From Algoriphagus boritolerans DSM 17298 = JCM 18970 (GTDB taxonomy: Bacteria; Bacteroidota; Bacteroidia; Cytophagales; Cyclobacteriaceae): a stretch of 64,000 bases of DNA. Under the pieces are notes generated by a model. That model was not told the DNA's origin. It did no database searches and was given only the letters and a program-made list of their open reading frames with translations. A program made the position numbers and the translations under genes. Shown here piece after piece: positions 54,701-62,255 of this stretch. Position 1 is the first letter of the stretch; each line of letters opens with the position of its first letter. Location of the stretch: contig NZ_FNVR01000009.1 of assembly GCF_900108085.1 (NCBI RefSeq), positions 78,543-142,542 on the forward strand. The letters run 5' to 3'.

Positions 54701-55075
54701 AGAAATCGCACCCGTTGTTTCTCTTCTTGAATCGATAGAGTAACCCGTAACGACTAATTCTGTAAGCGTTCTTTCATCCGGTGCCATAGTTACATCAATG
54801 ACACTTCTGGAACCGACCACTTGTTCGATGGCCGTGTATCCAATGAAAGAAAATACCAGGGTTGCCTGGTCATTTGGGACACTGAGGGAATATTTTCCGT
54901 CAATATCTGTTGCAGTACCTGTGGTAGTACCCTTGACAAGGATCGAAACCCCCGGAAGGCCTACTCCATATTCGTCCAGTACCGTACCCGAGACAGTTTT
55001 CTGCGCATAAGCAGCACTGCCGGAAAGTACCAAGAGCGTAAGGCACACACTTAGAAACTTGTAAACATTTTTCAT
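51800..55075 (-). CDS. SusC/RagA family TonB-linked outer-membrane transporter
   Basis: 1,091 residues from the ATG at 55075 (MKNVYKFLSVCLTLLVLSGSAAYAQ, a signal peptide of about 25 residues). ATGs at 55081 and 55138 give less typical N-termini. The carboxypeptidase-regulatory-like domain is TVSGTVLDEYGVGLPGVSILVKGT (about 27-50), the plug has VLKDAAAASIYGARAANGVI, and the beta-barrel ends in Phe (GLNLSF). It pumps a ligand into the periplasm with TonB. There is no ECF sigma/anti-sigma pair and no glycoside hydrolase nearby, so the substrate cannot be inferred. Confidence 0.96.
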   Translation of the reverse strand: MKNVYKFLSVCLTLLVLSGSAAYAQKTVSGTVLDEYGVGLPGVSILVKGTTTGTATDIDGKYSLSVPNDQATLVFSFIGYTAIEQVVGSRSVIDVTMAPDERTLTELVVTGYSIDSRRETTGAISTVNPKDLTVIPTGNVEQTLQGRVSGVTVITNGQPGTTSIIRVRGFGAFGGNEPLYVVDGVPTGSTDFLNPDDIESTTVLKDAAAASIYGARAANGVIVYTTKRGARNKKLRVDYNGMYGVTGPGTGLDMMNPQDYADYTWLAERNTATLQNRPLNYGHPQFGNGSTPVMPYYLSLITRNPTTGALGVASGQPGPLTPAEIEQQREWYNIDPRKGTVRQLTRAATGEGTDWYDALTAPAALHRHSLGFNGGSETSRFYIGFGVQEQQGIVIGNDFKRYSLRANSEFDLTKRIRIGQNFQGTYRQVLGQTGGAGGRGVARDENDILQAFRMPSIIPVYDEFGGYAGTASRGFNNPRNPIANRDGQANNRGFNAAAFGNVYAEWDIIDDLTFRTSAGGQYNNNYFWNYTRLQYENSENNSAFGYGEGGGFSFGWTFTNTLAYKKKIDKHDFNVLLGQEALNSGAGRNINAVGQNPFSEDPDFITISNLPVGTRQVNSSQFKGVNFNSYFGQLRYTYNDKYIFSAVVRRDGSSRFGENARYGVFPAFSAAWRISSESFLQSATWIDDLKIRGGWGQMGNSNNVDPNNQFSLFAGDIGASSYDITGSNSGAQIGFRRSRIGNPNAQWETAVTQNIGFDGTFFNGRLDVIFDWWKKDTKDLLFTVPIPLTAGSNAAPPAVNVGEMLNRGLDLLVSTRGNLTGDFTYEMTVTGSILKNEIVSLANDLQFITSVNPSFRGIEPIRNAVGQPLSSFFGYNVVGLFRNQEDVNSHATQAGAGPGRFKFEDVDGDGEITAADRVFMGSPVPDFTGGMNFTIGYKGFDLSAYFYTSIGNEIFNQSRWFTDFFQTFEGAAISNRLKDAWTPENLDATIPVVERTANFSTSDVSNSFYVEDGSYLRLQNLTLGYSAPASLLTKLKMERARVFASVNNVFTLTGYEGLDPAVGGDADLTFGIDVGNYPVTRGWTFGLNLSF

Positions 55076-55138
55076 AAACATAGATAGATTGGGTAACAAG
55101 ATTAATCTCAAAAACTTGTTTGTTAATAGATTATGCAA

Positions 55139-55554
55139 TCGTTTGCGATTATCCTTAAAATAACGACGATAAGAATTGCTTGATTTTCAAGCTTCGATCG
55201 CGATTTACCATGGCCAAAAGGACCTGCTTTTTAAAAACCAATAGGTTTGGTTGCATCGGATGATGCAGTTTGAGAGTAGGAAGAATTCTAAGTAAAATAG
55301 ATCATAGGCTTGAATTTTGGGTTTAATTGTTAATTCTAAACCCTCAATGTTAAATAATCTAAAACAAATTTCAAACCTACTTGTCCAAATTAAAATTTGA
55401 ATTTTTTCTGCCTAATGTGAATTCAGTCTTTCATTAGCTTATAATCTCTAATAAAAGGGTCGTAAAAATGTAAATTTTCGAAATTAAAAGTTGTTTACTT
55501 AAAAAAATCACAAAAAATAGGGCGATTTGTAATTTATCAAGAATAATTACAAAT
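55139..55554. other. AT-rich region upstream of susC
   Basis: About 480 bp lie between the susC start and the end of the TPR gene. One minus-strand TAGGTTTG box (55379-55372) fits the -7 consensus, but without TTTG at the right distance. I see no hairpin terminator for the TPR gene, no operator-like palindrome and no gene. Confidence 0.4.
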
Positions 55555-57327
55555 TCATTTTGACGAAATCCAAACAAAAAAATCTTCGCTTTCCCGAAGC
55601 TCTTCAAACAAGGGATCCTGAAAAGCCCGCTCCGACAACTGTCGATTCGCTTCAATAGCTTTTTTCAAATGGATCACTGCTACCTCTCGTTGGCCACTTG
55701 CCGCTGCAATCATCGCTAGTCCATAAAATCCGTAACCAAATGCTCTTCCCTGAACCACGGATTCCTCAAATGCAATAGTGGCATTTGCATAATCCTGAAT
55801 CATAAAATAAGCTAGGCCTTTGTTGAAATAATCCTTTGGATCAGAGAATTGATAATCAAATCGCAGAGTCGCAAGTTTGTAGTCCCCTCTCAAAATATCC
55901 AAGGCGCCTTTCAAAGCTTCATTACGCATTAAAAAATCAGGATCTTTAGTTAAAGAAGAAGCCTCGGACAGCTTCAAATAGGCATCCCAAAAACTCCCTT
56001 CCAAAGCCAAAATTTGGCCTTGATTGTGAATCGTATATGGATTGGGTTCTATGCGGTAGGCCTGGGTCAAAAGCCGCTGAGCTTCCTCCCATAATATTTC
56101 CTTTGATTGCGGATCCAAAGTGCGCTGGGCCTGTCGCATTCTGACTACAGCCATGTTATTGTAAGGAAGTGCGGATCGGTAAAACTCGGTCATTTTTGAA
56201 TAAATGACTGCCTTCTCTTCCAAACTCTGGCTCGCCTCGGCCGCCAAAGTCCACTCTTCAAAAGAAAGGGAATTAGTACCGTCTGATTTGGAAAGGGCTT
56301 CTTTTAAAAGCATGGACTGCTGCATATCCAAGCCCGCTCTTGGTTTCGCTGAAATTTCAATTTTAGCTACCCGAAGTTTAGGAAATAGGTCTTGTGAAAC
56401 TTGAGCAAAACCGGGTACTTTTTTGAGCCTTTCATTTTGTTCCAAAAAGGATTCCTGATTCATCAGGATAGCATAGAGCTCATCTTTTCGGCTGGTCGAT
56501 ATTCCCTTGTAGTCTCTCAGGAGCAATCTCAGATCAAACCAATCATTCCGACGGGAATCGACCTTCAGCTGAGATTCCGGCAAGGAATTTAATCGAATAC
56601 CGAGCGCTTCTTTTACAGACTCAGCCCGATTCATTCCCAGCGCACTATTGTTGCCTTCCCCGTTTTCCGGTGACTGAATTCCCGTGATTCTCATTTCTTG
56701 AATAGTTGGATTTGCTTCCAGAAAGGCATCCAGCTCTTGCAAGGTCTTCTGATTGGTCGAAGTTGACTTATAAGTTGAAGAACCCAAATCGAATTGAATG
56801 GAGAATTCCTGCTTACGAACAATTTCCCGATCTAAAATCCCCGAAGTAATAAACAGGCCTACAACGGGGATCGGTTCGTCGGGATACACTTCCCCCAACT
56901 TGACCATCAGTTGAGGTGTCATCACACCCCGGGCTAGTATTTTTTTCTCAGAGGGAGCATTGTTTTCTTTTCTACCCTGAAAAAAAGACAATTCCAAAAC
57001 AGCACCGGACATCCAAGGCTCATATTTTAAAGCCACTCGCTTCTCATAAGCATAGCTTGAGACATTTTTCTTCAGATCAATTATTCCTAAGTCAACATTA
57101 TTTTGCTCAGCCTTAAAAGAAAGACTTACCTTCGGATTCTTGGGAATTAGTACGGATTCAATCGGGATCAAACCTTTGACCGTAAAGCGGACTGAATCGC
57201 CCTCCAACTTTAATTTTTGGGGAGTTAGTTGCACTTCCTTCAAAAATCTGTTTTCAGGCACTATAATTGGTTTCGCTGAACCAGCGTACGAAAACATCAA
57301 AAACAGTAAACTAAGGATTCTAAACAT
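55555..57327 (-). CDS. Exported TPR-repeat protein
   Basis: 590 residues from the ATG at 57327 (MFRILSLLFLMFSYAGSA, a signal peptide). The N-terminal third is beta-rich. A central region (about 195-260) has SIQFDLGSSTYKSTSTNQKTLQELDAFL and GMNRAESVKEAL, reminiscent of the OmpA C-terminal peptidoglycan-binding fold, but degenerate. The C-terminal 200 residues form TPR-like repeats. Periplasmic and function unknown. Its start lies 74 bp from the divergent PspC-like gene. Confidence 0.78.
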   Translation of the reverse strand: MFRILSLLFLMFSYAGSAKPIIVPENRFLKEVQLTPQKLKLEGDSVRFTVKGLIPIESVLIPKNPKVSLSFKAEQNNVDLGIIDLKKNVSSYAYEKRVALKYEPWMSGAVLELSFFQGRKENNAPSEKKILARGVMTPQLMVKLGEVYPDEPIPVVGLFITSGILDREIVRKQEFSIQFDLGSSTYKSTSTNQKTLQELDAFLEANPTIQEMRITGIQSPENGEGNNSALGMNRAESVKEALGIRLNSLPESQLKVDSRRNDWFDLRLLLRDYKGISTSRKDELYAILMNQESFLEQNERLKKVPGFAQVSQDLFPKLRVAKIEISAKPRAGLDMQQSMLLKEALSKSDGTNSLSFEEWTLAAEASQSLEEKAVIYSKMTEFYRSALPYNNMAVVRMRQAQRTLDPQSKEILWEEAQRLLTQAYRIEPNPYTIHNQGQILALEGSFWDAYLKLSEASSLTKDPDFLMRNEALKGALDILRGDYKLATLRFDYQFSDPKDYFNKGLAYFMIQDYANATIAFEESVVQGRAFGYGFYGLAMIAAASGQREVAVIHLKKAIEANRQLSERAFQDPLFEELRESEDFFVWISSK

Positions 57328-57401
57328 TTCGCAGGAAAATTGAATTATAGCACTTGAAATCAAATTGTTTTATTTTTGCATTATCAAACCGCCACACTAC
57401 C

Positions 57402-57620
57402 ATGGAAAAACTGAAACTATTCTTCGAAGAACGTGCCTTTGGAGTATGCTCCCGTCTTGGAGAAAAACTAAACTTCCCGATTGATAGCATTCGTTTGTTT
57501 TTTATCTACTCATCTTTTGTGACGATGGGTTCGCCGATTATTCTCTATGTAAGTATGGCTATGATGATGAAAATCCGGAAATATTTCCGAAAAATGAACA
57601 ACCCCGTATTATTTGATTAA
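57402..57620 (+). CDS. PspC domain small membrane protein
   Basis: 72 residues from the ATG at 57402 (MEKLKLFFEERAFGVCSRLGEKLNFPIDSIRL...), preceded by a TATTTTTG -7-like box at 57371-57378. FGVCSRLGEKLNFPIDSIRLFF is the PspC core (about 13-34), followed by one or two hydrophobic segments (SFVTMGSPIILYVSMAMMM). PspC proteins sense envelope stress in enterobacteria; the role of lone short forms in Bacteroidota is unknown. The stop overlaps the convergent gene in TTAA. Confidence 0.82.
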   Translation: MEKLKLFFEERAFGVCSRLGEKLNFPIDSIRLFFIYSSFVTMGSPIILYVSMAMMMKIRKYFRKMNNPVLFD

Positions 57621-58618
57621 AGTTGGCTAAATCGTCGCTTTCTTAAAATCAAGTAATTCCAAAATATAAACCGAACCGGACCTGAATTGGCAATTTCCAT
57701 TTCAGGCTTTTTTAATCCTTTTTCAAGTAACTGACGTCCGTGCCAGAAGTCTATGTACCCATTAATTATGGCCATTGCGTATTTTTTCTGAGATTTCACC
57801 AAATATCCAAGAGCTGCTAAGCTCTCCAATATCGCCTTTGCCAAAATTATTCCAGTATACTTTAACCCTTGAACATTTTTATAAATCATACTGAGACTGT
57901 TTCTGATATTCAGGTAAAGTTTGCGCGGATTAGACCGATCCAACGTTGCTCCACCTTGGTGAAAAACGGTCACGGATCCCAAATACCCGATTTTTCTACC
58001 GGACTTTCTCATCCTCCAGCATAGATCCACCTCCTCCATGTGTGCGAAAAAATGGGCATCAAACCCACCCTGATCAAAAAAATCGGCCGTTCTGATTATT
58101 AAACAAGCCCCCGACGCCCAATCCACCTGAATGGCATCATCGTATTGTCCGTGATCTGTTTCCAAAACATTCCAAATTCTTCCCCGGCAATAAGGATAGC
58201 CTAAATCATCCAAAAATCCACCACCGGCACCGGCATAATCAAAGGTCTTACGATCTTGCCAGGATAAAATCTTGGGTTGCAGTGCCGCGAAGTCCGGATT
58301 CTTTTCTAACCAAGCGACCAAATCCAAATCCCAGCTTTGAGTCACTTCTACATCGGAATTCAAAAGAATGAAAAATTCATACTTCCCTCTCAGCTCCTCC
58401 AATCCCCAATTATAACCACCGGCATAACCAAAGTTGGAGTCAAGGGTAATCAATTTGATCTCCGGAAAATTTTCTTTTAAAAAAACAACCGAATCATCTG
58501 AGCTTGCATTGTCAATAACCCAACAGTCAAACGCACTGTACATGAGCACAGAAGGTAAGAAAGTAGGCAAAACCTGCCTCCCGTTGTAATTTAAAATGAC
58601 GATTGCGGCCTTGTTCAT
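57617..58618 (-). CDS. Glycosyltransferase family 2
   Basis: 333 residues, GT-A fold. The nucleotide-sugar strand is AAIVILNYNGRQ, followed by VIDNASSDDSV and the metal motif ILLNSDVEV (DxD-like SDV). The acceptor region has AHMEEVDLCWRMRKSGRKIGYLG. It resembles rhamnosyl- and galactofuranosyl-transferases of the WbbL/GlfT type. Substrate unknown; probably surface polysaccharide assembly. Its stop overlaps the PspC gene stop by 4 nt. Confidence 0.93.
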   Translation of the reverse strand: MNKAAIVILNYNGRQVLPTFLPSVLMYSAFDCWVIDNASSDDSVVFLKENFPEIKLITLDSNFGYAGGYNWGLEELRGKYEFFILLNSDVEVTQSWDLDLVAWLEKNPDFAALQPKILSWQDRKTFDYAGAGGGFLDDLGYPYCRGRIWNVLETDHGQYDDAIQVDWASGACLIIRTADFFDQGGFDAHFFAHMEEVDLCWRMRKSGRKIGYLGSVTVFHQGGATLDRSNPRKLYLNIRNSLSMIYKNVQGLKYTGIILAKAILESLAALGYLVKSQKKYAMAIINGYIDFWHGRQLLEKGLKKPEMEIANSGPVRFIFWNYLILRKRRFSQL

Positions 58619-58717
58619 ACACTTATGAATTTTTCAACAATGACCAAACCTGCAAGGAGGCAGACAAGCAGAAGTCAGAGCGATTGCCAACCATTCTAAG
58701 GTTGATTTTTTCCGAAT

Positions 58718-59053
58718 TTATCCAAACATACTTCCCAAATCCATTCCCGGGATATTTGGGATCATTCCTTCGGTAGCTGATTTCATTTCAGCTTTGATCT
58801 TGACATCGATCGCTTCCATCGCCTTGTTGGTAGCTGCGACGATTAGGTCGCTGAGCATTTCTTTATCGTTGGCGTTGAGAAGGGACTCATCCATGTCTAT
58901 CTTTAAAACTTTTCGATCCCCATTGACAAGGACCTTGACCAGTCCGGCGCCTGACTCCCCTTCTGCTGTCAGATGGACTAACCGCGCCTGGGTTTCCTTT
59001 ATTTTCGCTTGGGCTTCCTTCACTTTGCCCATCATTCCCATAATATCAAACAT
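58718..59053 (-). CDS. YbaB/EbfC nucleoid-associated protein
   Basis: 111 residues. MFDIMGMMGKVKEAQAKIKETQARL is the N-terminal helix (about 1-25), followed by VLVNGDRKVLKIDMDESLL and LSDLIVAATNKAMEAID, the YbaB pattern. It is a small DNA-binding dimer, often encoded with recR and dnaX elsewhere, but neither is adjacent here. The C-terminal NIPGMDLGSMFG tail is typical of Bacteroidota forms. Confidence 0.94.
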   Translation of the reverse strand: MFDIMGMMGKVKEAQAKIKETQARLVHLTAEGESGAGLVKVLVNGDRKVLKIDMDESLLNANDKEMLSDLIVAATNKAMEAIDVKIKAEMKSATEGMIPNIPGMDLGSMFG

Positions 59054-59222
59054 AGCTTATGTATTTTATTTTAAATTCTTTACTGATTGTAAGTGTTAAT
59101 GACCCAATAATAACTGGTGTTTACTAATGGATTTTTTTAGCACGCTTGAACCTTCTTCTCTTATTCTTGCAACATTTTCGAAATCAAGTAAGTAAGAAGT
59201 ATTATCCAAACCCAACAACACC

Positions 59223-59504
59223 ATGAAAACGATACAACTAATCGAAAAAGAAAATATTTCCAATCTGACTTTTTCAAAAACAGACGTGATTTTCGACCCA
59301 GATAAACAAAAGAAACGAATGTCCGACCTCTATAGATCTCAAACACTGGGAAACCTACTCCAGACAAAGGTCAAAATCACTTTCGAAACAGCAGACCATC
59401 AAACCTACCAGGTTGAAACCACAGTTTGGGCCGTGGGTGACAGTTTTGTAGCACTGAAAGGAGGCAAGTACTTACCCATTCGATCTATTATTCAAGTTGA
59501 TTAA
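59223..59504 (+). CDS. Small cytosolic protein of unknown function
   Basis: 93 residues, no signal peptide or membrane segment. The C-terminal half (VKITFETADHQTYQVETTVWAVGDSFVALKGGKYLPIRSI, about 48-87) reads as a small beta-barrel-like fold; the Trp in VWAVGD and the GGKYLPIRSI strand stand out. Family not recognised by name. Its stop overlaps the hisS stop in TTAA. Confidence 0.72.
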   Translation: MKTIQLIEKENISNLTFSKTDVIFDPDKQKKRMSDLYRSQTLGNLLQTKVKITFETADHQTYQVETTVWAVGDSFVALKGGKYLPIRSIIQVD

Positions 59505-60862
59505 CAAACCAGCTTTATTGCTTCATTTACAGACAGCTTCTGTTGCTCACCGGAACCCATATTTTTAACGGAAACCCCACCGGAGAGAATTTCATCCCCT
59601 CCACAAACTCCTACAAAAGGAATTCCTTTTTTATTGGCAAAATCAAACTGCTTCTGAATTTTTGCCTGATTGGGATAAATCTCTGTCTTGATTCCCGCTT
59701 TGCGAAATTGATTCAGTAATCCAAGGGCATATTGAAAACCACTCTGATCAAAATAGGTCAGGAGCAATCTTGTACTCGTGTGACTTTCCGCAGGAAACAA
59801 ATCCAACTCTTCCATCACGTCATACAATCGGTCTACTCCAAAGGAAAAACCAACACCTGACACCCCGGAAAGCCCAAATACACCCGTCAGGTTATCGTAT
59901 CGTCCACCTCCACTCACCGAACCAATAGCAACATGATGAACTTTCACCTCGAAAATCGCTCCTGTGTAGTAGGATAAGCCCCTGGCCAGCATGATGTCAA
60001 AATCGATATGATCAAGATTTTCTCCCATTTGGGAAAGGATCTCAAAGGTCTGTTCGAGCTCTTCCACTCCTTTCAGCCCTGTTTCGGAGGTTTTCAGAAA
60101 TTGTCTTAAAAACCCAATTTTTCCCGTCAAATCACTTTCCAGAGCAACCAGGGGGGCCAGTTTATCAAGAGATTCTTCACCAAATCCACGGAGAGTCAGT
60201 TCCTCTTTGACCTTTTCCCAGCCTATTTTGTCCAATTTATCAATCGCCACGCAAAGCGGACCTTCTTTTCCTTCTTCTCCTATCGCTTCCGATATTCCTG
60301 TCAGAATTTTCCGGTTGTTGATTTTGATGCTGTAGTCGTCCAAGCTGAGTTTTTCAAAAACCCGACGGATCATCAGAATGATTTCTGCTTCGCATACGAG
60401 GCCATCTGTCCCGACTACATCGGCGTCACATTGGTAAAATTCCCGGTATCTTCCCTTTTGTGGACGATCTGCCCGCCACACAGGCTGGATTTGGAAACGT
60501 TTGAAAGGAAAGGTCAATTCATTCCGATTCATTACCACATACCGGGCAAAAGGAACCGTCAAATCATAGCGAAGGCCTTTTTCAGACACTTTATTCAAAA
60601 CAGAGGCAGACCCCTTTTCCAAATCCAGGGTACTCACATCCTTGATGAAATCCCCACTATTTAGGATTTTGAAAAGCAATTGATCTCCCTCATCTCCATA
60701 TTTACCTGTCAGGGTACTGAGATTTTCCATGGCGGGAGTCTCGATCTGCTGATAGCCAAAAAGCTGAAAAGTATCCTTGATTGTATCCAAAATATAGGTT
60801 CTTCGGGCCATCTGCAAGGGCCCAAAATCTCGGGTGCCTTTTGGCAAACTCGGCTTTTGCAT
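59501..60862 (-). CDS. hisS: Histidyl-tRNA synthetase
   Basis: Charges tRNA-His. It has 453 residues from the ATG at 60862 (MQKPSLPKGTRDFGP); an ATG nine codons upstream gives an atypical extension. Class II motifs: PKGTRDF at the N-terminus, motif 2 REFYQCDADVVG, the histidine loops LARGLSYYTGAIFEV and GGGRYDNL, and motif 3 GVGFSFGVDRLYD. A TAAATTTG -7-like box lies on the minus strand at 60894-60887. Transcribed alone. Confidence 0.97.
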   Translation of the reverse strand: MQKPSLPKGTRDFGPLQMARRTYILDTIKDTFQLFGYQQIETPAMENLSTLTGKYGDEGDQLLFKILNSGDFIKDVSTLDLEKGSASVLNKVSEKGLRYDLTVPFARYVVMNRNELTFPFKRFQIQPVWRADRPQKGRYREFYQCDADVVGTDGLVCEAEIILMIRRVFEKLSLDDYSIKINNRKILTGISEAIGEEGKEGPLCVAIDKLDKIGWEKVKEELTLRGFGEESLDKLAPLVALESDLTGKIGFLRQFLKTSETGLKGVEELEQTFEILSQMGENLDHIDFDIMLARGLSYYTGAIFEVKVHHVAIGSVSGGGRYDNLTGVFGLSGVSGVGFSFGVDRLYDVMEELDLFPAESHTSTRLLLTYFDQSGFQYALGLLNQFRKAGIKTEIYPNQAKIQKQFDFANKKGIPFVGVCGGDEILSGGVSVKNMGSGEQQKLSVNEAIKLVC

Positions 60863-60954
60863 GGGTGATTTTTGGTAATTGAAGTTCAAATTTATCTAAA
60901 AATCACCAAACACCTGATTAAATCCTGCTCGAATAAAGGAATAAAATCCAAAGT

Positions 60955-60989
60955 TTTGTAGGCGGAAAAGAATTGTTTCTTTACATTTG
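60955..60989 (+). promoter_or_regulatory. Promoter candidate for the 47-residue basic protein
   Basis: TTTG (60955-60958), 23 nt, then TACATTTG (60982-60989), a perfect -7 box with a slightly long spacer. The start point would be about 35 nt before the ATG. Confidence 0.5.
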
Positions 60990-61030
60990 CACTTCGTTTC
61001 GAATTCGAGAAAATTAAAACATATACTCCC

Positions 61031-61174
61031 ATGGCAGTAACTACACTGAAGAGAAAACTGAAAAGAAAAAGACAAGGACAGACTGCACGCGTGATTAAAA
61101 TCAAGCAGTTAAGTGCTAAGCCAGTAATTAAAAACGTAGACGTAGAGGCTATCAAGGCTTCTTTCGCCAAGTAA
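61031..61174 (+). CDS. 47-residue strongly basic protein
   Basis: ATG at 61031, stop TAA at 61172-61174. The N-terminal half is dense in Lys/Arg (MAVTTLKRKLKRKRQGQTAR), and the C-terminal part (KPVIKNVDVEAIKASFAK) reads like a short conserved helix. Its own promoter match and perfect terminator bracket it, and it is flanked by minus-strand genes, which supports a real gene. It is likely RNA- or DNA-binding, perhaps ribosome-associated, from composition only. I recall similar tiny proteins in other Bacteroidota, but cannot name a family. Confidence 0.78.
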   Translation: MAVTTLKRKLKRKRQGQTARVIKIKQLSAKPVIKNVDVEAIKASFAK

Positions 61175-61198
61175 TAAAGTCTTTTTGAAGATAAAGAT

Positions 61199-61228
61199 AA
61201 AAAAGGCGACCGACGGTCGCCTTTTTTA
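61199..61228. terminator. Bidirectional terminator
   Basis: A 13-bp stem (AAAAAAGGCGACC / GGTCGCCTTTTTT) with a 3-nt loop GAC. It ends the basic-protein gene from the left and the convergent 88-residue gene from the right. Confidence 0.92.
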
Positions 61229-61252
61229 TTGCCTTTATTCTCAAAAAGAAAC

Positions 61253-61519
61253 CTATTTGATTCGCTCTTTTTGAAGTCTTTCATACTCCTCAAGCAAAGC
61301 AATAAGCTTGATCCGGACGTGTTTGTCCGAGATATCCAAGCCCATAGCCGAGAATTGGGATGTGATAAATTTCAGCGCATTGTAGGGTGTCACCTGAACT
61401 TTGTTGAATGCGGCCTCCTCCGGGGTTAAGATATTATTGTACATGTCCATCAGCACATAGCCACGGTCAGATGTTCGCAAGACTTCAAGAGCCTTGTCGA
61501 TTACGGAATTCCAGTTCAT
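61253..61519 (-). CDS. Small helical protein of unknown function
   Basis: 88 residues. Two helical segments flank YVLMDMYNNILTPEEAAFNKV. The C-terminal half (LDISDKHVRIKLIALLEEYERLQKERIK, about 61-88) is a charged amphipathic helix. No signal peptide or known motif. It ends at the bidirectional terminator and starts 217 bp from the divergent marR. Confidence 0.7.
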   Translation of the reverse strand: MNWNSVIDKALEVLRTSDRGYVLMDMYNNILTPEEAAFNKVQVTPYNALKFITSQFSAMGLDISDKHVRIKLIALLEEYERLQKERIK

Positions 61520-61736
61520 CGGTAGTATTAGTTTAGTCTGGGTAAAGCCTGAAATATCGGCTCCATGAAATGAAATGAATTAAGCGGATTAAAATTAACA
61601 GGATTAATCACTTTAATTGTATCTACTCCCTGAACAATCCTCAAAAAGAACCAAATCAGTCATCTTTTTTACAAATCCTCATTCGCAAACGCCTGATTTA
61701 CTTAAAATTCATATATTTGTCACACTAACTATTGGT

Positions 61737-62186
61737 ATGACACAAGAACTGTTTGCTCGGTATTCCTTCCTGCTCGATCGTACTGCTCGAAAGGTGAAGC
61801 AATATGCCCAACATCAGTTTAAGACTGGAGAATTCGATGTTACGGTAGATCAATGGCTGGTATTGAAAAACCTTTCTGAAAACGAACTGTTAAGCCAAAC
61901 GGAATTGGCCAATCTCGTTTTCAAAGATCACCCCACCCTAACACGGATCATTGATTTGCTCTGCAAAAAAGGATACGTGGAGCGGATTCCACATCCCCAG
62001 GACAGGAGAAGTTTTCAGCTTCATTTGACTAATTCAGGCTTGGAAAAAGTCGGTGAACTGAAACCTAAAATTCTAGAGATCAGGGAAAAAGCTTGGGAAA
62101 ATCTGACCCCAAAAGATTTTGAGGAGTTCAAGCGGATTTTGGATACCATTTATAAAAATCTGGATGGGCATCCCATCGAAGAATAA
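61737..62186 (+). CDS. MarR family transcriptional regulator
   Basis: 149 residues from the ATG at 61737 (MTQELFARYSFLLDRTAR), which follows a TATATTTG -7-like box (61712-61719); the longer frame from 61617 would include that box. The winged HTH is LLSQTELANLVFKDHPTLTRIIDLLCKKGYVER (about 57-89), recognisable by SQTELANLV, and the wing is PHPQDRRSFQLHLT with the family DxR motif. It precedes the ferredoxin reductase gene by 69 bp and may regulate it and itself; ligand unknown. Confidence 0.93.
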   Translation: MTQELFARYSFLLDRTARKVKQYAQHQFKTGEFDVTVDQWLVLKNLSENELLSQTELANLVFKDHPTLTRIIDLLCKKGYVERIPHPQDRRSFQLHLTNSGLEKVGELKPKILEIREKAWENLTPKDFEEFKRILDTIYKNLDGHPIEE

Positions 62187-62255
62187 AAATATTTAGCATA
62201 CTAATTATATTTGTACGAACAATTTGGAATTTATGTGGGTTAAAGCCCAAAAATC

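Noticed and set aside
60892..61302. Minus-strand frame of 136 codons
   Set aside because: It runs through a promoter, the 47-residue gene and a perfect terminator on the other strand; the small plus-strand gene is better supported.
61719..61743. TGTCA / TGACA inverted repeat around the marR start as an operator
   Set aside because: Arms are only 5 bp with a 15-bp spacer; too weak to call.
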